DNA of 64,000 nt, taken from the NCBI GenBank assembly GCA_030248295.1, contig JASANH010000626.1, forward strand, positions 1,364,001 to 1,428,000. The letters run 5' to 3'. The stretch is from Mesodorylaimus sp. YZB2_4 (Eukaryota > Nematoda > Enoplea > Dorylaimida > Dorylaimidae). Under the pieces are notes generated by a model. The model worked only from the letters and a program-made list of their open reading frames with translations, had not been told where the DNA came from and did no database searches. Positions 25,072 to 35,940 of this stretch are shown here, one piece after another (the stretch's first letter is position 1; each line of letters starts with the position of its first letter). Made by a program: the position numbers and the translations under genes.

Positions 25072-27386
25072 ATGAGACCGCACTCGTCGTCAGCAGGGAG
25101 GATCTATTCGAGTAAATCGACTGGTGATCTGAGGCAATCACAATCGATCAACAGCGCACTCAGTTCGATCCCGACCATTCGCTCACGTGGGATCATCAGA
25201 GTCAAAGCATCCCCAAATGATGCCCATGTGAGTGATCATAAAAACAGGAGCAAGGAAGAGCAAGTGAAGGACGACGACGATGCGGACTCAGCCATATCCG
25301 TGGAAACGGGTGACGACGGCTTACCACCTCCGTCACTGGCTAATCTGGCCATCTCCCATTCCAAACCGCCGCTCTCCATTAGGCGGAACGGACAGGATGG
25401 CGAAAAACTGGCGCCAAAGCCATTTGTGAAAGAGGACGAGGACCAATTCCAACGCCGATTCTATCAACGTCGACCAGTGCCTACCAAACGCATTGGCAAT
25501 ACATCGTCAGTTGGATCGGCCGCGGCCAAAGCCAAATCGGCCATGGCTACGCGCTCACAGAATGGAGACACTAAACATCAGTTGACTGCGTCCAGCGGTG
25601 CCTCCTCGTTGCCCGCGTGGAAATTACGTAAAGCTATGAAATCATTCAAAATGTCTCGATTAGGTGGCACTGGCAATGCTGATACCGATTTTGGTGCCCC
25701 GCACATCCAAGTAAGTTTTATTGATACAGTATCCTGCTTTGAAAAATGACCTACGGGTATACCGAATCGCGGTCGTAATACCTCGCAATTTCGGCATTTC
25801 TCGACCTCGCCTGAAGCAACTCTGTGTTTTGCTCTTTTTCAGTACTTTCTGGCCAGCCTATGCGACCACCCGGTCTCGTCGACCTTGGAAACAGAAACGA
25901 ACATTGCCTCAGTGGACGGAACAAATAAAGATCTCTTGGAGGCACGCGACAAGAGTTCAATGCCGATGGGACTCAGGGCTCGTTGTCCACTCGTGACCGA
26001 AGTACGAAAACTCGTTTCTAAGTTACGATCTTCGCAACCGGTAAACGCGCAAGGATTTCAATTGAGCGTGGCGGTCACTGTGCTCAAGGTGAGTCAGCCA
26101 AGGATAAATGGCTAAGAAGTGTAACCGGTTTGGCACCCGTCCTGTCTTATTTTATTCCAAACAAAAAATAGGGGGCGTGGGGTTTCGAATAATCTATAGT
26201 CGCATGTTAGTCCTTCATGGTCTATTTCGTGACATTGACGAGAAAATGATTATTTTTCTTGAAGGACTCAAAGGAAAAATAACACTTTTTTTCTAAACTG
26301 TTTCGCCCCTTTTCCATTGGCGAATAGGCAAGATTTATGAACACGGTGTATCCATGATGACTATCGACTCGCCAATTATATCCCAACCTAGACCCCCTTT
26401 TGATCATTCCCGTATACGATCCGTATTTTCCCTTTTTAGGAATTTCTCAGCGGGATTCCTGGGGGCGTGTTCGGCGAGTTGACTGAAGAGTTTTATCAAA
26501 TTTCATTGGAATCCAGCCTGGGATTGACCATTATGTATTTGCACAGGTGAGACTGAACCACAGGGGGCTGAACATTCAGTGCATAAATCAGTCCAGTCAA
26601 TGCCATCAATTGTTGGATTCATTCTATGATTGTGAGGCTTACGATGGCTTCAGCGATTGCTGATTCAATGCAAGTGGGTCATTCGGGAAATGTGGCTATA
26701 CCCTGACAATACGCGCAGCATAGCCTGCAGCGAACGATGCAGTACTGGGACCCCTTTGAACCAGGCCAGGCCTGCTGGCTGCTTCTCATTGGTAGACCCA
26801 CTTGTTTTCCAGCATTCTTCACGAGATGCCATACGTCGTCCAGCAGTTCACTTATTTGCTATGCAAAGCTCTGCGCAACCTGATCCGCTTGACTGGCGGG
26901 AGCTCACTGAAGAATTACACCGATCTGCTCATGCACTTCACGCCAGTCCTTTTCTCGTCATCAGTCGGTGACATTGACAAGTTCCTTCGTGCAGCGCGTC
27001 TGCTCCTTGTCATGGTCGATGATTGCGAACGGGTCTTCCTGCCACTGCCTTGGTTGGATGCAAATGGAAACTGGTGCTGGCACAATGGAGATTTTGAGGA
27101 TGAGACATTTTTCAGACGTGAGATATCTTTACTTAATCATATGAATCTGTTACATGGCCTCGTTTTAGAGATATTCAATAGCCTCCAAAATCTGGAGGCG
27201 CGATTGGCTACTGACGATTCCGGCGTTGAATCTGAGCCAGAAGAGCCAGCATCAGTTCCGATTGTGGAAAGTTCACTGAGCCGTCGGTCCATGTCCACTT
27301 GTTCACTGGTCGATTTCTATCAAGTCGTCTATGTCGACGATGCTGCCGATGACTCCTCTTCCGTTGATCATGCCACATATCGATGA
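25072..27386 (+). CDS. RhoGAP-domain protein, ARHGAP20/TAGAP-like
   Basis: Four exons seen: 25072-25710, 25843-26088, 26440-26546 and 26813-27386; phases 0, 0 and 2 all agree, giving 521 residues. RhoGAPs switch off Rho-family GTPases by supplying an arginine finger. Seen: a disordered Ser/Arg-rich N-terminus (about 200 residues), then FGAPHIQYFLASLCDHP aligning with the domain start. The probable arginine finger is MGLRARCP, followed by EVRKLVSKL, then LSVAVTVLKEFLSGIPGGVFG, which closely follows the ARHGAP20/TAGAP pattern (VLKDFLRNIPGSI). Exon 4 carries LPYVVQ-like and NYTDLLMHFTPVLF helices. An insertion of about 25 residues precedes the finger. The C-terminus is acidic and Ser-rich. The start is uncertain: an ATG 33 bases upstream and further 5' exons are possible. 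Confidence 0.78.
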
Positions 27387-28229
27387 AGGCCCTCCGTAGT
27401 GCCACAGCCTGTGTTATTCGATGGTGCCTTGTACAGTATACGCCTGTAGCTTAGTGCCTATACAGTGCTTATGAATATGTCATACGCGTATCCCTACATG
27501 ACTTGACTTGTCTTCAAGTCCAATGTGCTTTTAGCTCTTACGGAATTTTGTACATGTCATGGTACACAGTAACTGAGTCTAAAAATAGCATTGGGTGGCC
27601 GCGAGGGTTTCGGGTTCAGGGTCAACATGACCGCATGTACTCACGTTTGTTGCGTCACAAGTTTGCTCTCATCGTCAGACCGACACTTAGAAATCCCTTG
27701 CTCACATTTCTTTAGCTTGTATATTCGTTCTTTCGCACGAGGTCTCGAGAGTGTCCTTGTTTGAGCAACTTGAGCTTACATCAGGGGCAATAATCGAAAA
27801 CACTATAGCCAATCGCGTGGGCCCTCCATCCTTCATGTATCCATGGTGACGGAGGTAGGACGGAATGGACGCACTCGGCTTTCGGGCTCAATACAAGCAA
27901 TGACATTCTTTTACCCTCTCGTGCATGGCGCCGCCGCACACCTTTATGTGTGGCTTACTTCGATAGAACTTGGCCGAGAGTCTATTGAAGACGGGCCTTA
28001 TGCAGTCGTAACTATTCGCGCTTATTAAAAGAGGGATCATTGGAAAAAGTGTGCGCTATTTGCCTGCAGAAGGGCCCTAAGAACACTTCGGGATAGCTGT
28101 GTCCTGTTCGAAGAGTAATCGTTTGACGTGCTAATTCTAACAGTTCGACGGACTCGCAACAGCCATCGATCTTGCCTATATATATTATTTTACACTTTAT
28201 TGGTTTGGCTTCTCTCGAGTAGACAAGGC
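27387..28229. other. Intergenic, nothing recognised
   Basis: About 840 bases between the RhoGAP stop and the ARMC2 start; it must hold the first gene's 3' UTR and the second's promoter. No repeat or coding pattern. Confidence 0.45.
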
Positions 28230-31200
28230 ATGGAATCGACCAGCGACCAAGATATTAGTTTCATTTACGACAGGAGTCGTCGTCTTAGAACGAGTGCTGA
28301 AATAGTCAAAGAAGCCCGAATGTCCGTCTCATTGACAAGTGATAAAGGAGGGGCAAAAATGGTGACAGTCACGAGACGACCCGAAACACCGGCCTATTCA
28401 AATGCGAGATGGGCTAAGCGATATGCTTCCATGAAGCTATTACCCATGGTATCCGAGATGGGACCCTTGACTAGTCGAAGGTAAGCATACAATCGATCGA
28501 TCGATCGATCGATCATATTTATGGTCATGTGGTCATTGTGTAAGGATGATTTGTTTTAAATTTAGCACAGCCTCGATCCAAAGCGAGCTAGAATCAAGTT
28601 GGAGTAAATTGGACCCCCTGCCGGAGGTATCCGTTTTGGACGCTAACCTTTGCCATTGTCTAGCTTATAAATCGAAGCATTTGATTTCAGAGGTCGCAAT
28701 CGGTCTGCGACAATGTGGAGAAGCGGAGTAAATCCAGCAGACTACTCGCGAGGCGACGAAGACCCCTCTCCATGGTTTCAACAAATGTCAAATGCGACGA
28801 GGCCTTTCACAACCTGAGACACAATATCGGTATGAAAGCCTATTTTAAAAAACTAAAGGACTGGGCTTTGATTTGCTTATTCTTTTTTAGAATCCCGCAA
28901 GATGGCACCAGAAATGCCAGACTTATCCGAACTCGGACGCAATGGTACGAGATTCGGCATGTCGAGTAGCCTGCCGTCTTTGCCAATTAGTACAAGGACT
29001 CTAGAGCGTGGCTACGACAGTCGATTGTCCAGTGCTAGTATCGATGGTAAGATGATAGGGTACCGTGAGGAGACTTGGGCCTGCTTGAGGTGAGGCTTGG
29101 AAGCAATTACAGTCACAAGTTTTGATTCTCACTTGCCGACGGAGTTGTCTTCTCTATATTTGCAATAGAGAGCCTATTTCCGAGAAATCCGTGTTAGGGT
29201 AGTTTAATATTTCACATTGATCTCAGGAGGAGTTGTATTACTCTGGTCCCTGTGAAGGTATGCCAGTGCCCAGCTCAACCCAAAAAGCTCAGCGTAGTCG
29301 GTATTTATCAAGCATAAGTAGGCAGGAACTGAAATACTCGTCCTATGTTCATGTTAAATGACAGCATCCACGTTCGGACACTAGAGGGGTTATTTTAGAG
29401 GTTTATTATTTCAAAGGGGTCTCGAGGGGGGCATAATTTGAAAGCAGCTGATTTCCGCTGTAATTCACACAGTGGTGCCTAAAACATTGAAAATGGACAG
29501 AAAGAACTTCATTAAAGATCTAAATTTGGGCGACATTTATGATTCTCATTAGAGGCTCATTGTCAGTGATAATCACTAATGCATTGCGCCCCGTATATAT
29601 TATTTGTGATGTAGTGATGTCCATTTTCAGAAGGGGCATCGGTCACTACTGATGACGAACGCAGCACAATATCCATCAGCCCACGTATCAACGCCAGCGT
29701 ACAGATCCATTTGAAACAGCTCCACTCATATTGCCTGAACAGCAATCAACACGGTAAGTCACACCTACGCAATCACCATGGGTTGCATACTTTTGGATTG
29801 GATTTAGAGGAGGAACTGGACGCGTGGATGGAAAGTTTTAATGTGTGTCTATCGAATGGGAAGCTGTTCACGAAACGAGGACAAACAAGGACATTGATCT
29901 TACAAAGCTTATTTCTTGTTTTGGACGAAACCAAACCCAAAGTGACGATTCGAGTCTTGGCAATCATCTTAGCGGTTAGTACTTTGATATTAATTAGCCG
30001 ATAAGCTATGACAAATTGCTAGTGGGAGAATGAACATAGGAGATAGATAAAATGCTGATCTTATTGAAGCCATGCAGCAGTTTAGACAGCAATGAAACAT
30101 CTGGAGGCTAAGACCGACTCACTGAACAAAATTCTACACTGACTAATCGTAGGAATCTAACTGTAACTGCACTCATGCAAGATAGCTTTCTTTATCTGGC
30201 TTTTATGCTTTTAGATGAATGTTTCTGGCCACAATTTGGCAAAAGTCTGCAAAGCCGTATATTCTCTAAGCGGGCACGCGGAGAATCATTTGTGCTTCAA
30301 CCATGACACGTTTCTGCGTAAGTTGTCACTCCATATGCAAATTCTCCTCTCCTTCGAACTGACCTTTCATTTAGAGCGATTCGTGGCCACTATGAAACGC
30401 CTGACTCTGAGTGATTGCACCTCCATGTTTTACCTTGTGTGTAGTCTCGACATTCTTGTCACCAACGACAAGATAAGGCGTCGATTAGTCGAACTATCCA
30501 TCTTCGAATCGATCTCGAATGTCATGAATTTGCTGATTGCTAGGCAGGACCTCGAAGTATGGTTGTCATCTGTGTCATCTTCCTGCGCGTGATGTGACGT
30601 GATGTGCGTGGCATTCAGGTGCAAGCGCATCAAATCCCAACATCAGCGATTCTCACACCGACGCTCTCCTCCATCCGAACACTACTCGATGCCGGCAGGA
30701 CAGCAAAGCAAGCTTTACTCGGTCAAGACCTTTTGCAGAGAATGGTATACGTGATGAACGTGCTGGACGAGGAAAGCGAGCTAGTGCTTTATGGAATGCG
30801 GACACTGAGGTAAGGAAGTAGCGCAGAGTCAATAAGAACGTGATGATGGGCGTGGGGCCAGGCTGAGGGATGTGGCGAGGTTGAATGGAGGCGAGACCAG
30901 AGCAGCACTGAATTGTCATGGCGGGACAGTTTCATGGACCGAAACTAGAATGTATCCTCCAGAGTCAATCCCCTCAATCCCAGCCTCACCACTGTCACTT
31001 TTCTCGCAGTAAGTTAAGCCTAAGCGAAGACTATTGCGAGCAACTTGTCAACTTGGAGCCAGATTTCTTCATCTGCTCATCGACATGGCTTCGTCTCTAT
31101 TTTAAACATCAGGTAACCTTTTCTGTGCTTATCACTGCTGGGATTTCGCACATGTCTTCTTCGCACAGGATATCATTGTTCGTCTATTATTTATATTGGG

Positions 31201-33256
31201 CAACCTGCTGAGCGTTATCGAACGTGCCCAATGGCAACTGTTCCAATCGCCGGGCATCCTGACGTCATTTCAAACAATATTCGAATATTTCCTTGATTTG
31301 CTGCGTGTCGCGCTTGAAAAGAAAGTTTGCGTGCTCAGTTCACCGACTGAAGGCAGTGTCAGCATGTCGGAACCCAGTGAAGAAGATTGTTCGGCTCGAA
31401 CTGAAGAGGTGGAAGATGTCTTGGTGAAAGTAAGTCATCCGTGCTTTATCTTGGTGTGCTATATTGTTCTTTTCCCACAAACAGCTTTACAGTACTGTAT
31501 CATACTACTGTACGTGGGCAGCAATTAACCAAAGTACCTTAAATACTCAAATAATATCCCAGGAAAATTGTTTCAAGCGGGTTGGAAATTGAAATTTTAT
31601 TTCAAATTTCTTGCATCGAAGTTCTACTAAGGAAATGGCGATTTTCTCTGAATTGTTGCGGACACTCTTACAGCGCGACACTCTTACTCAACTAGCATAG
31701 TTTCATGCATTCTTGTCATTTGAAACATCATGGCAGGATGCCCATGGGGGGGGGTGAGGGTCACCATTCATACCGTATTGGCTCAGGGCATAGGCGTTCC
31801 ATACTACCCCGACGAAACTCTTGAGGGATAACGTTAAGTGAGTTATTAGCTAAATGAGTCCTTGGAAGGAAACTGCTCGAGGAGAAAACTAAATGAGTAC
31901 GCCGCCTGGTACGATGGTATGCTGCCGTCTTGGCTCCGTTGGCCAACCTGGGCGCGCACAAGTACAAGGTCGAGCAGGGACAAGAGGGCTTGCCTTCCAT
32001 CGTACCCAGGCGGTGCTGATTGCCCCAACCATACCTTGCTTGACACCGAACGCTGGGTTATAATTTACAGTAATACAGATTGGTACTTTTAGCTAGCCCG
32101 CGTGGTAGCTAACTTATCAGTACATCCCGGCATTGGTTCGATATTGTGCCAGAATGAGCAACTCCTTGGTCACTTGTGCACGGTGCTTGGTAAGATGGCT
32201 TTGTACCTCGTGTCAGGCAATGAGCACAATGTTTTTTTCAGAGTTGGCTGTGGAACACGGCGAAGCGGTTTCGGACGAGCTGACGATCAATGCCTTGGTG
32301 GCCTTGCACAATCTTTCATACTACTCCACGGACGAGGGTATAAATGCGCACATTCGGGATAGACTTGGCGACGGTACGCAATTCTGTATTGTGTTTGTTA
32401 GACCCTGCAAATCAATTTTTAGTTTCAGCTGTCTTCGCCATCATTTCTTCAAGCTCTAAAATGCACTCAGTGTCAGAAGCATGTTCCCTACTGGCAAATC
32501 TAACACGAGACACCGAGTTCTCGGAATGGATGATTCAAAAAGCAAGTATGCACTTTCAACTATGTTTTGATTATTTCTTCGAAAATTCATTCATCTTGTA
32601 GAACATAAGCACTTGATTTCATTCTTGGCTGTTGGCTCAAACATGCAGCTGACTAGGTCCGCAGCTGGTACGCTGATCAATCTAACCAGGTGCACTCAAT
32701 ATAAAGAAATATTGTTGGATAGTGACCTGCTGAACAAGTATGAACAAGCTTCCAGCGCATCTATCGATACGCTGCAGCTATTTTTTTATATCAGAACCTT
32801 TGAATTGCTAAAAGGATCAGTTTCTAATTACAACTGGTATTTGGCCGCACTGGCCACTCAGATCATTTGCAATTTGGTTCGAGAATCGGCGGACGATCGC
32901 CTAAATGGCAATCATGCCCTAAGACTCATCGATCGCACGCTGCTTCGTGATGTTGCCGATTTTCTGATCGAGCATACTGGTAGGAAGTAGGTGCGTCATG
33001 CGCAGTGTGATATGCAGAGGTCTTTCTAGATGACTCGACCATAATCAGTTCGAACGAGCTGAGGGACAACGAGTTGGTATCTCAACTACGTCATATATGG
33101 GAATACGAATTCTGCACTGCTTCGACTGAACTTTTGGAAACTTTGGATTCGGCGGTAGGCCAGAGATTACGTCCAGGTCAATCACTGCTTAGAACGTTTT
33201 TCATTGTAGCTTTCGTAAAAGCGATCCCAATTTCCTGCAGTGGTGCTACCTTTTAG
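28230..33256 (+). CDS. ARMC2: Armadillo repeat-containing protein 2
   Basis: Sixteen exons: 28230-28480, 28566-28626, 28691-28829, 28891-29046, 29631-29753, 29808-29974, 30215-30317, 30375-30556, 30619-30809, 31010-31112, 31169-31429, 32093-32189, 32242-32373, 32429-32545, 32602-32979 and 33030-33256. All phases agree; the product is 895 residues, close to the roughly 870 of vertebrate ARMC2. ARMC2 is needed for assembly of the sperm-flagellum axoneme. Diagnostic blocks: RTSAEIVKEARMSV near the N-terminus, MNVSGHNLAKVCKAVYSLS, DIIVRLLFILGNLLS, EDVLVKLARVVANLSVHPGI, LTINALVALHNLSYYS and TRSAAGTLINLTRCTQYKE. Together they form an alpha-helical armadillo array after a disordered Ser-rich region. 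The final exon retains LRHIWEYEF, matching the vertebrate end. Intron 1 contains a CGAT microsatellite; intron 11 contains a gene fragment (see separate entry). Confidence 0.9.
28492..28514. repeat. CGAT microsatellite in ARMC2 intron 1
   Basis: Uninterrupted tetranucleotide run of five to six ATCG/GATC units starting 11 bases after the exon-1 donor site. Self-complementary, so it could fold near the splice site. Confidence 0.85.
31901..32013 (+). pseudogene. Fragment of the small membrane protein gene between inverted repeats
   Basis: Inside ARMC2 intron 11. Bases 31920-31994 match the middle of the gene at 40950-41147 (from CTGCCGTCTTGGCTCCG to GAGGGCTTGCC) with about two substitutions, so the copy is recent or conserved. 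It carries neither the start codon nor the 3' half and cannot encode the protein. The fragment is bracketed by a 16-17 base inverted repeat: GCCGCCTGGTACGATGG at 31901-31917 and the reverse complement of CCATCGTACCCAGGCGG at 31997-32013, differing by one inserted G. The match to the coding strand and the flanking palindrome suggest capture by a foldback-type insertion or a repair event. Confidence 0.8.
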
Positions 33257-33707
33257 GTACACCTTACGGAAGCGAGGCGCCAGTGCTTTGTTTGTGGGGA
33301 TGCTCAAGTCTGGTGACAGTTAATGCTAAACAGTTAATGATAAAATCATTGATCGAAGGCTTGTTTTTGAGTCACAACTGACTGTAAATCTGTTTTCATC
33401 GCGCTGCTGGGAGCCCATGATCAAATATGGACGGGCTAGACATTGTACGTAACTTCTCTCGTGTTCTAGCAAAGACTCTATGAACCTACAGGCACTACTC
33501 CATATTCGCAACATTTCCTTATTTTACCCACTTCAAAGCCAAACAAAGTGCAAAAATTTATCCGATTACATCAACTATTCATCCTGAAACAGCCTAGCTA
33601 TCATGACACAATGCGAAACCTATGCGTGCAGAAACTAGATACCTGAGATTATATAACCGTTTTAATCACGCATTGTCCTCATTTTGTTCTTCTTTCATGG
33701 GATCCCA
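33257..33707. other. Short intergenic, nothing recognised
   Basis: 450 bases between the convergent 3' ends of ARMC2 and the small membrane protein copy 2, so both 3' UTRs should lie here. No structure seen. Confidence 0.45.
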
Positions 33708-33917
33708 TCACCCCGCAGCTGCAGGAGCACCACTAGACCCACCAACGTTTTTACGGATCGGAGCGAAATTTGTACCAGCGGAAGCATCAATTTTCTCAAA
33801 CAGCCGCTGAGCAAACGGTAGACCGGGGTGGCCGTTTTCTACTTGATGCTTGTGCACACCAAGATAGATCAACGGAATCAAGATGAAGACAGTGAACAAT
33901 GCGAAACCAGCGCCCAT
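33708..33917 (-). CDS. Small single-pass membrane protein, family copy 2
   Basis: One exon, 69 residues, starting at the ATG at 33917, the position homologous to the other copies (MGAG). The N-terminal membrane segment has more bulky residues (FALFTVFILIPLIYLG) than the Val/Ala-rich segments of the other copies. The conserved core is present: YLGVHKHQVENG, GLPFAQRLFEKIDASAGT, then FAP and a Gly/Ala/Pro tail. It differs from copies 3 and 4 at many positions and its bases are less GC-rich, so it is an older paralogue. It lies 1.3 kb from copy 3, on the same strand. Function unknown. Confidence 0.8.
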   Translation of the reverse strand: MGAGFALFTVFILIPLIYLGVHKHQVENGHPGLPFAQRLFEKIDASAGTNFAPIRKNVGGSSGAPAAAG

Positions 33918-34737
33918 TATTGGCCGTATGTACATACAGTATGTCCAAAATTCAATGCAAGCAGGGAACAACAGGACGTCGGACAAATCCACGCTGGAGA
34001 CAAGTAGGCACGAAAAACAGCGGAGAAGGAAGAATTCAAGCTCTTTACGCTGCCAAATAACGAGGGGTACTGATTCAAGCCTGGCTGCAGCAGATACTGC
34101 TGTCCGTGCAATTCATTTCAGTATGCCAGCACGTCTTGAGAAAAGTGTAATGGCACAACAAGTAGTTACAGCAAGCAAAGGTTCTGTCGGGCCCTAAGCA
34201 TTCGCCGAAAAGAGGGGAAAAGAAATCAGTAAAACACAGCAATAATGATCTAAGAAACGATGTTAGGCACCAGAACTTCCGAACGTGCATGGCGGTTTGG
34301 AAAAGTTTTTTCAGGGTCGATACACTTCATATATGTGAGCCCTCATTGAAAGTTTTTCGAAACAGATATTGCAGTTGCTTTTTTTCTCCAGGTTTCCACA
34401 AGCAAACAATAGTGATACAGCTTTTGGACACATTGTTGTCTAAAAAGCGTCGATGCTGCTTTGCCCTCAACTTGGCAAAGGTGGTTCCGCAAGGGAACTT
34501 TCATGCAAAAGACCACCCCACTACTTCAGAGCACCACAGCAGGTCCAGCGGCCTTGAATTTGCAGTACATCGGCGTTCGATACCCGTATTGCAAGGTAGC
34601 TAGCGGCCGCGCTCATCCCGAGTTATTCTCAGCGAGGAGGTCCTAACGGCCCAGCGCGCAAGGCCCCACGGTACCTGGTCACTACTGATTCAAGCCGTCT
34701 GGAACCGTCTGGTAACGCCGTCTGGTCTGGTACAGAC
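33918..34737. other. Intergenic with a short CGTCTGG repeat
   Basis: No gene seen. At about 34695-34735 the motif CCGTCTGG recurs several times, directly before a SINE fragment. Confidence 0.45.
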
Positions 34738-34905
34738 GAGGTGCTCCGAGCGGAGAGACGGAAGCCAAACGAGCACTGTCGAACACAGCTCAACTGCTGA
34801 GCCGTCGAACCCGGCAGGTCGATATTCGAACACCGGCAGGTTTTACAGCCCATCGTCCGAGGAAGCCGATGCACGGCCCAGCCCAGGATGCCCTCGTGAG
34901 ACGCA
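34738..34905 (+). mobile_element. SINE fragment (central part)
   Basis: Begins GAGGTGCTCCGAGCGGAGAG and matches the middle of the full SINE copies (GACGGAAGCCAAACGAG, CATCGTCCGAGGAAGCCGATG, CAGGATGCCCTCG). The tRNA-like head and the 3' tail are missing. It stops within about 10 bases of the outer end of the left inverted-duplication arm, so it may mark that breakpoint. Confidence 0.78.
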
Positions 34906-34911
34906 CGTTGA

Positions 34912-35940
34912 AGGTCTGTTGAACTAATATGAGTTTCTGCCGCAGAGCGAGACGATGTATTATCCATTGTGCGATATGCGAATTCCCTTTCTGTTGTGTT
35001 TTGTTTTCCTCACCTATATTCTATCATGCCAACGCAAGCCAAGCTTTACCAAATGGTCACGCACGATCACGAACACGATCATCACGCATACAACCCACGC
35101 ACACGGAAAAGAAGATCACAAGAGATCACGAGATCATCGCATCACTTCGATTCCTTCTGCCTTCATCGATCGACCGATTCGACTTGCTTGCATGTTCATT
35201 GGGCGGCGGGGACGGCAGCGGGAGCGCCGGCCTTCGGAGCCAACGATGTGCCGGCGGTGGCGTCGATCTTTTCGAAGATTTCTTGCGCCATCGGCAAGCC
35301 CTCTTGTCCGTGCTCGACCTTGTACTTGTGCGCGCCCAGGTAGGCCAACGGAGCCAAGACGGCAGCGGCGACCACGACGACACCAGCGCCCATTTCGACG
35401 ACGACGGACTGGCTTCAACGAAAGACGACGAGGTGACGGGACGTCCGACGAGGTGCACTCGACCGCACAGCTCACTGCCGCAGAGACAAATGGGGAGTCG
35501 GAGCACCTTGTTAAACGTCTCCGACTTTGCATCTACCCTTTACAATCTGCATCTACTTTACTCTGCACAGTAAGCTACCCTTATTGCTGCTGGTGCGCAG
35601 ATGCGCAGAAAATGTTTTGCACAGGTCCATGGATTCAAATTAGTAGGTATTGATTCTCGCTCCTGCAGAAGGTTTGGGCCAGGTCAGAGTGAAGTTTAGT
35701 GTGTATGCCTCAACTTTGCGGCCCAAATCAACTTGACACTTGAAGGGATTGACGACAGCTCTGAAGTAAGACTCCAATTTTCTTTTCAATGCATTCTGAC
35801 TCTGGGTTCCTACAGAACAGATTTTCAAGTGATAGAGACCAAACGCACCTTTCCTTATTGCGTACGCATTTTTTGGGGTCAACTAGCGATCTTATTGCGA
35901 TCGACTTGTGTAAGAAGTGATGACGCAAAAACTATGGTAC
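34912..35940 (-). repeat. Left arm of a large inverted duplication
   Basis: About 1.03 kb that matches 40390-41433 in inverted orientation, with a 4.45-kb spacer. The match covers the small membrane protein gene, both UTRs and several hundred bases beyond on each side. Near the gene it is almost identical; toward the inner end (for example GGCCAACTAGCGATC against GGTCAACTAGCGATC) it falls to roughly 75-80% by eye with indels. The spacer contains the whole P4HA gene. Confidence 0.88.
35196..35393 (-). CDS. Small single-pass membrane protein, family copy 3
   Basis: One exon, 65 residues. It differs from copy 4 (40950-41147) at two bases, one synonymous and one giving Val5 instead of Ile5. N-terminal membrane segment about residues 4-20 (Val/Ala-rich), core YLGAHKYKVEHG and GLPMAQEIFEKIDATAGT, and an Ala/Pro tail. 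Nearly all third positions are G or C, in contrast to the AT-rich surroundings, suggesting strong expression or gene conversion. It sits in the left arm of the inverted duplication, transcribed away from the P4HA gene in the spacer. The family is not recognised; a small bitopic membrane protein is the safest description. Confidence 0.85.
   Translation of the reverse strand: MGAGVVVVAAAVLAPLAYLGAHKYKVEHGQEGLPMAQEIFEKIDATAGTSLAPKAGAPAAVPAAQ

Noticed and set aside
32538-32550. GC-AG intron donor (AAA|GCAAGT) in ARMC2
   Set aside because: That choice breaks the frame; the GTATGC four bases later gives a standard GT-AG intron in phase.
34929-35653. Long plus-strand frames opposite small membrane protein copy 3, mirrored on the minus strand at copy 4
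   Set aside because: Antisense shadows created by the GC-rich codon bias of the real genes; the products are Arg/Ser-rich and are shared only because the arms are duplicated.
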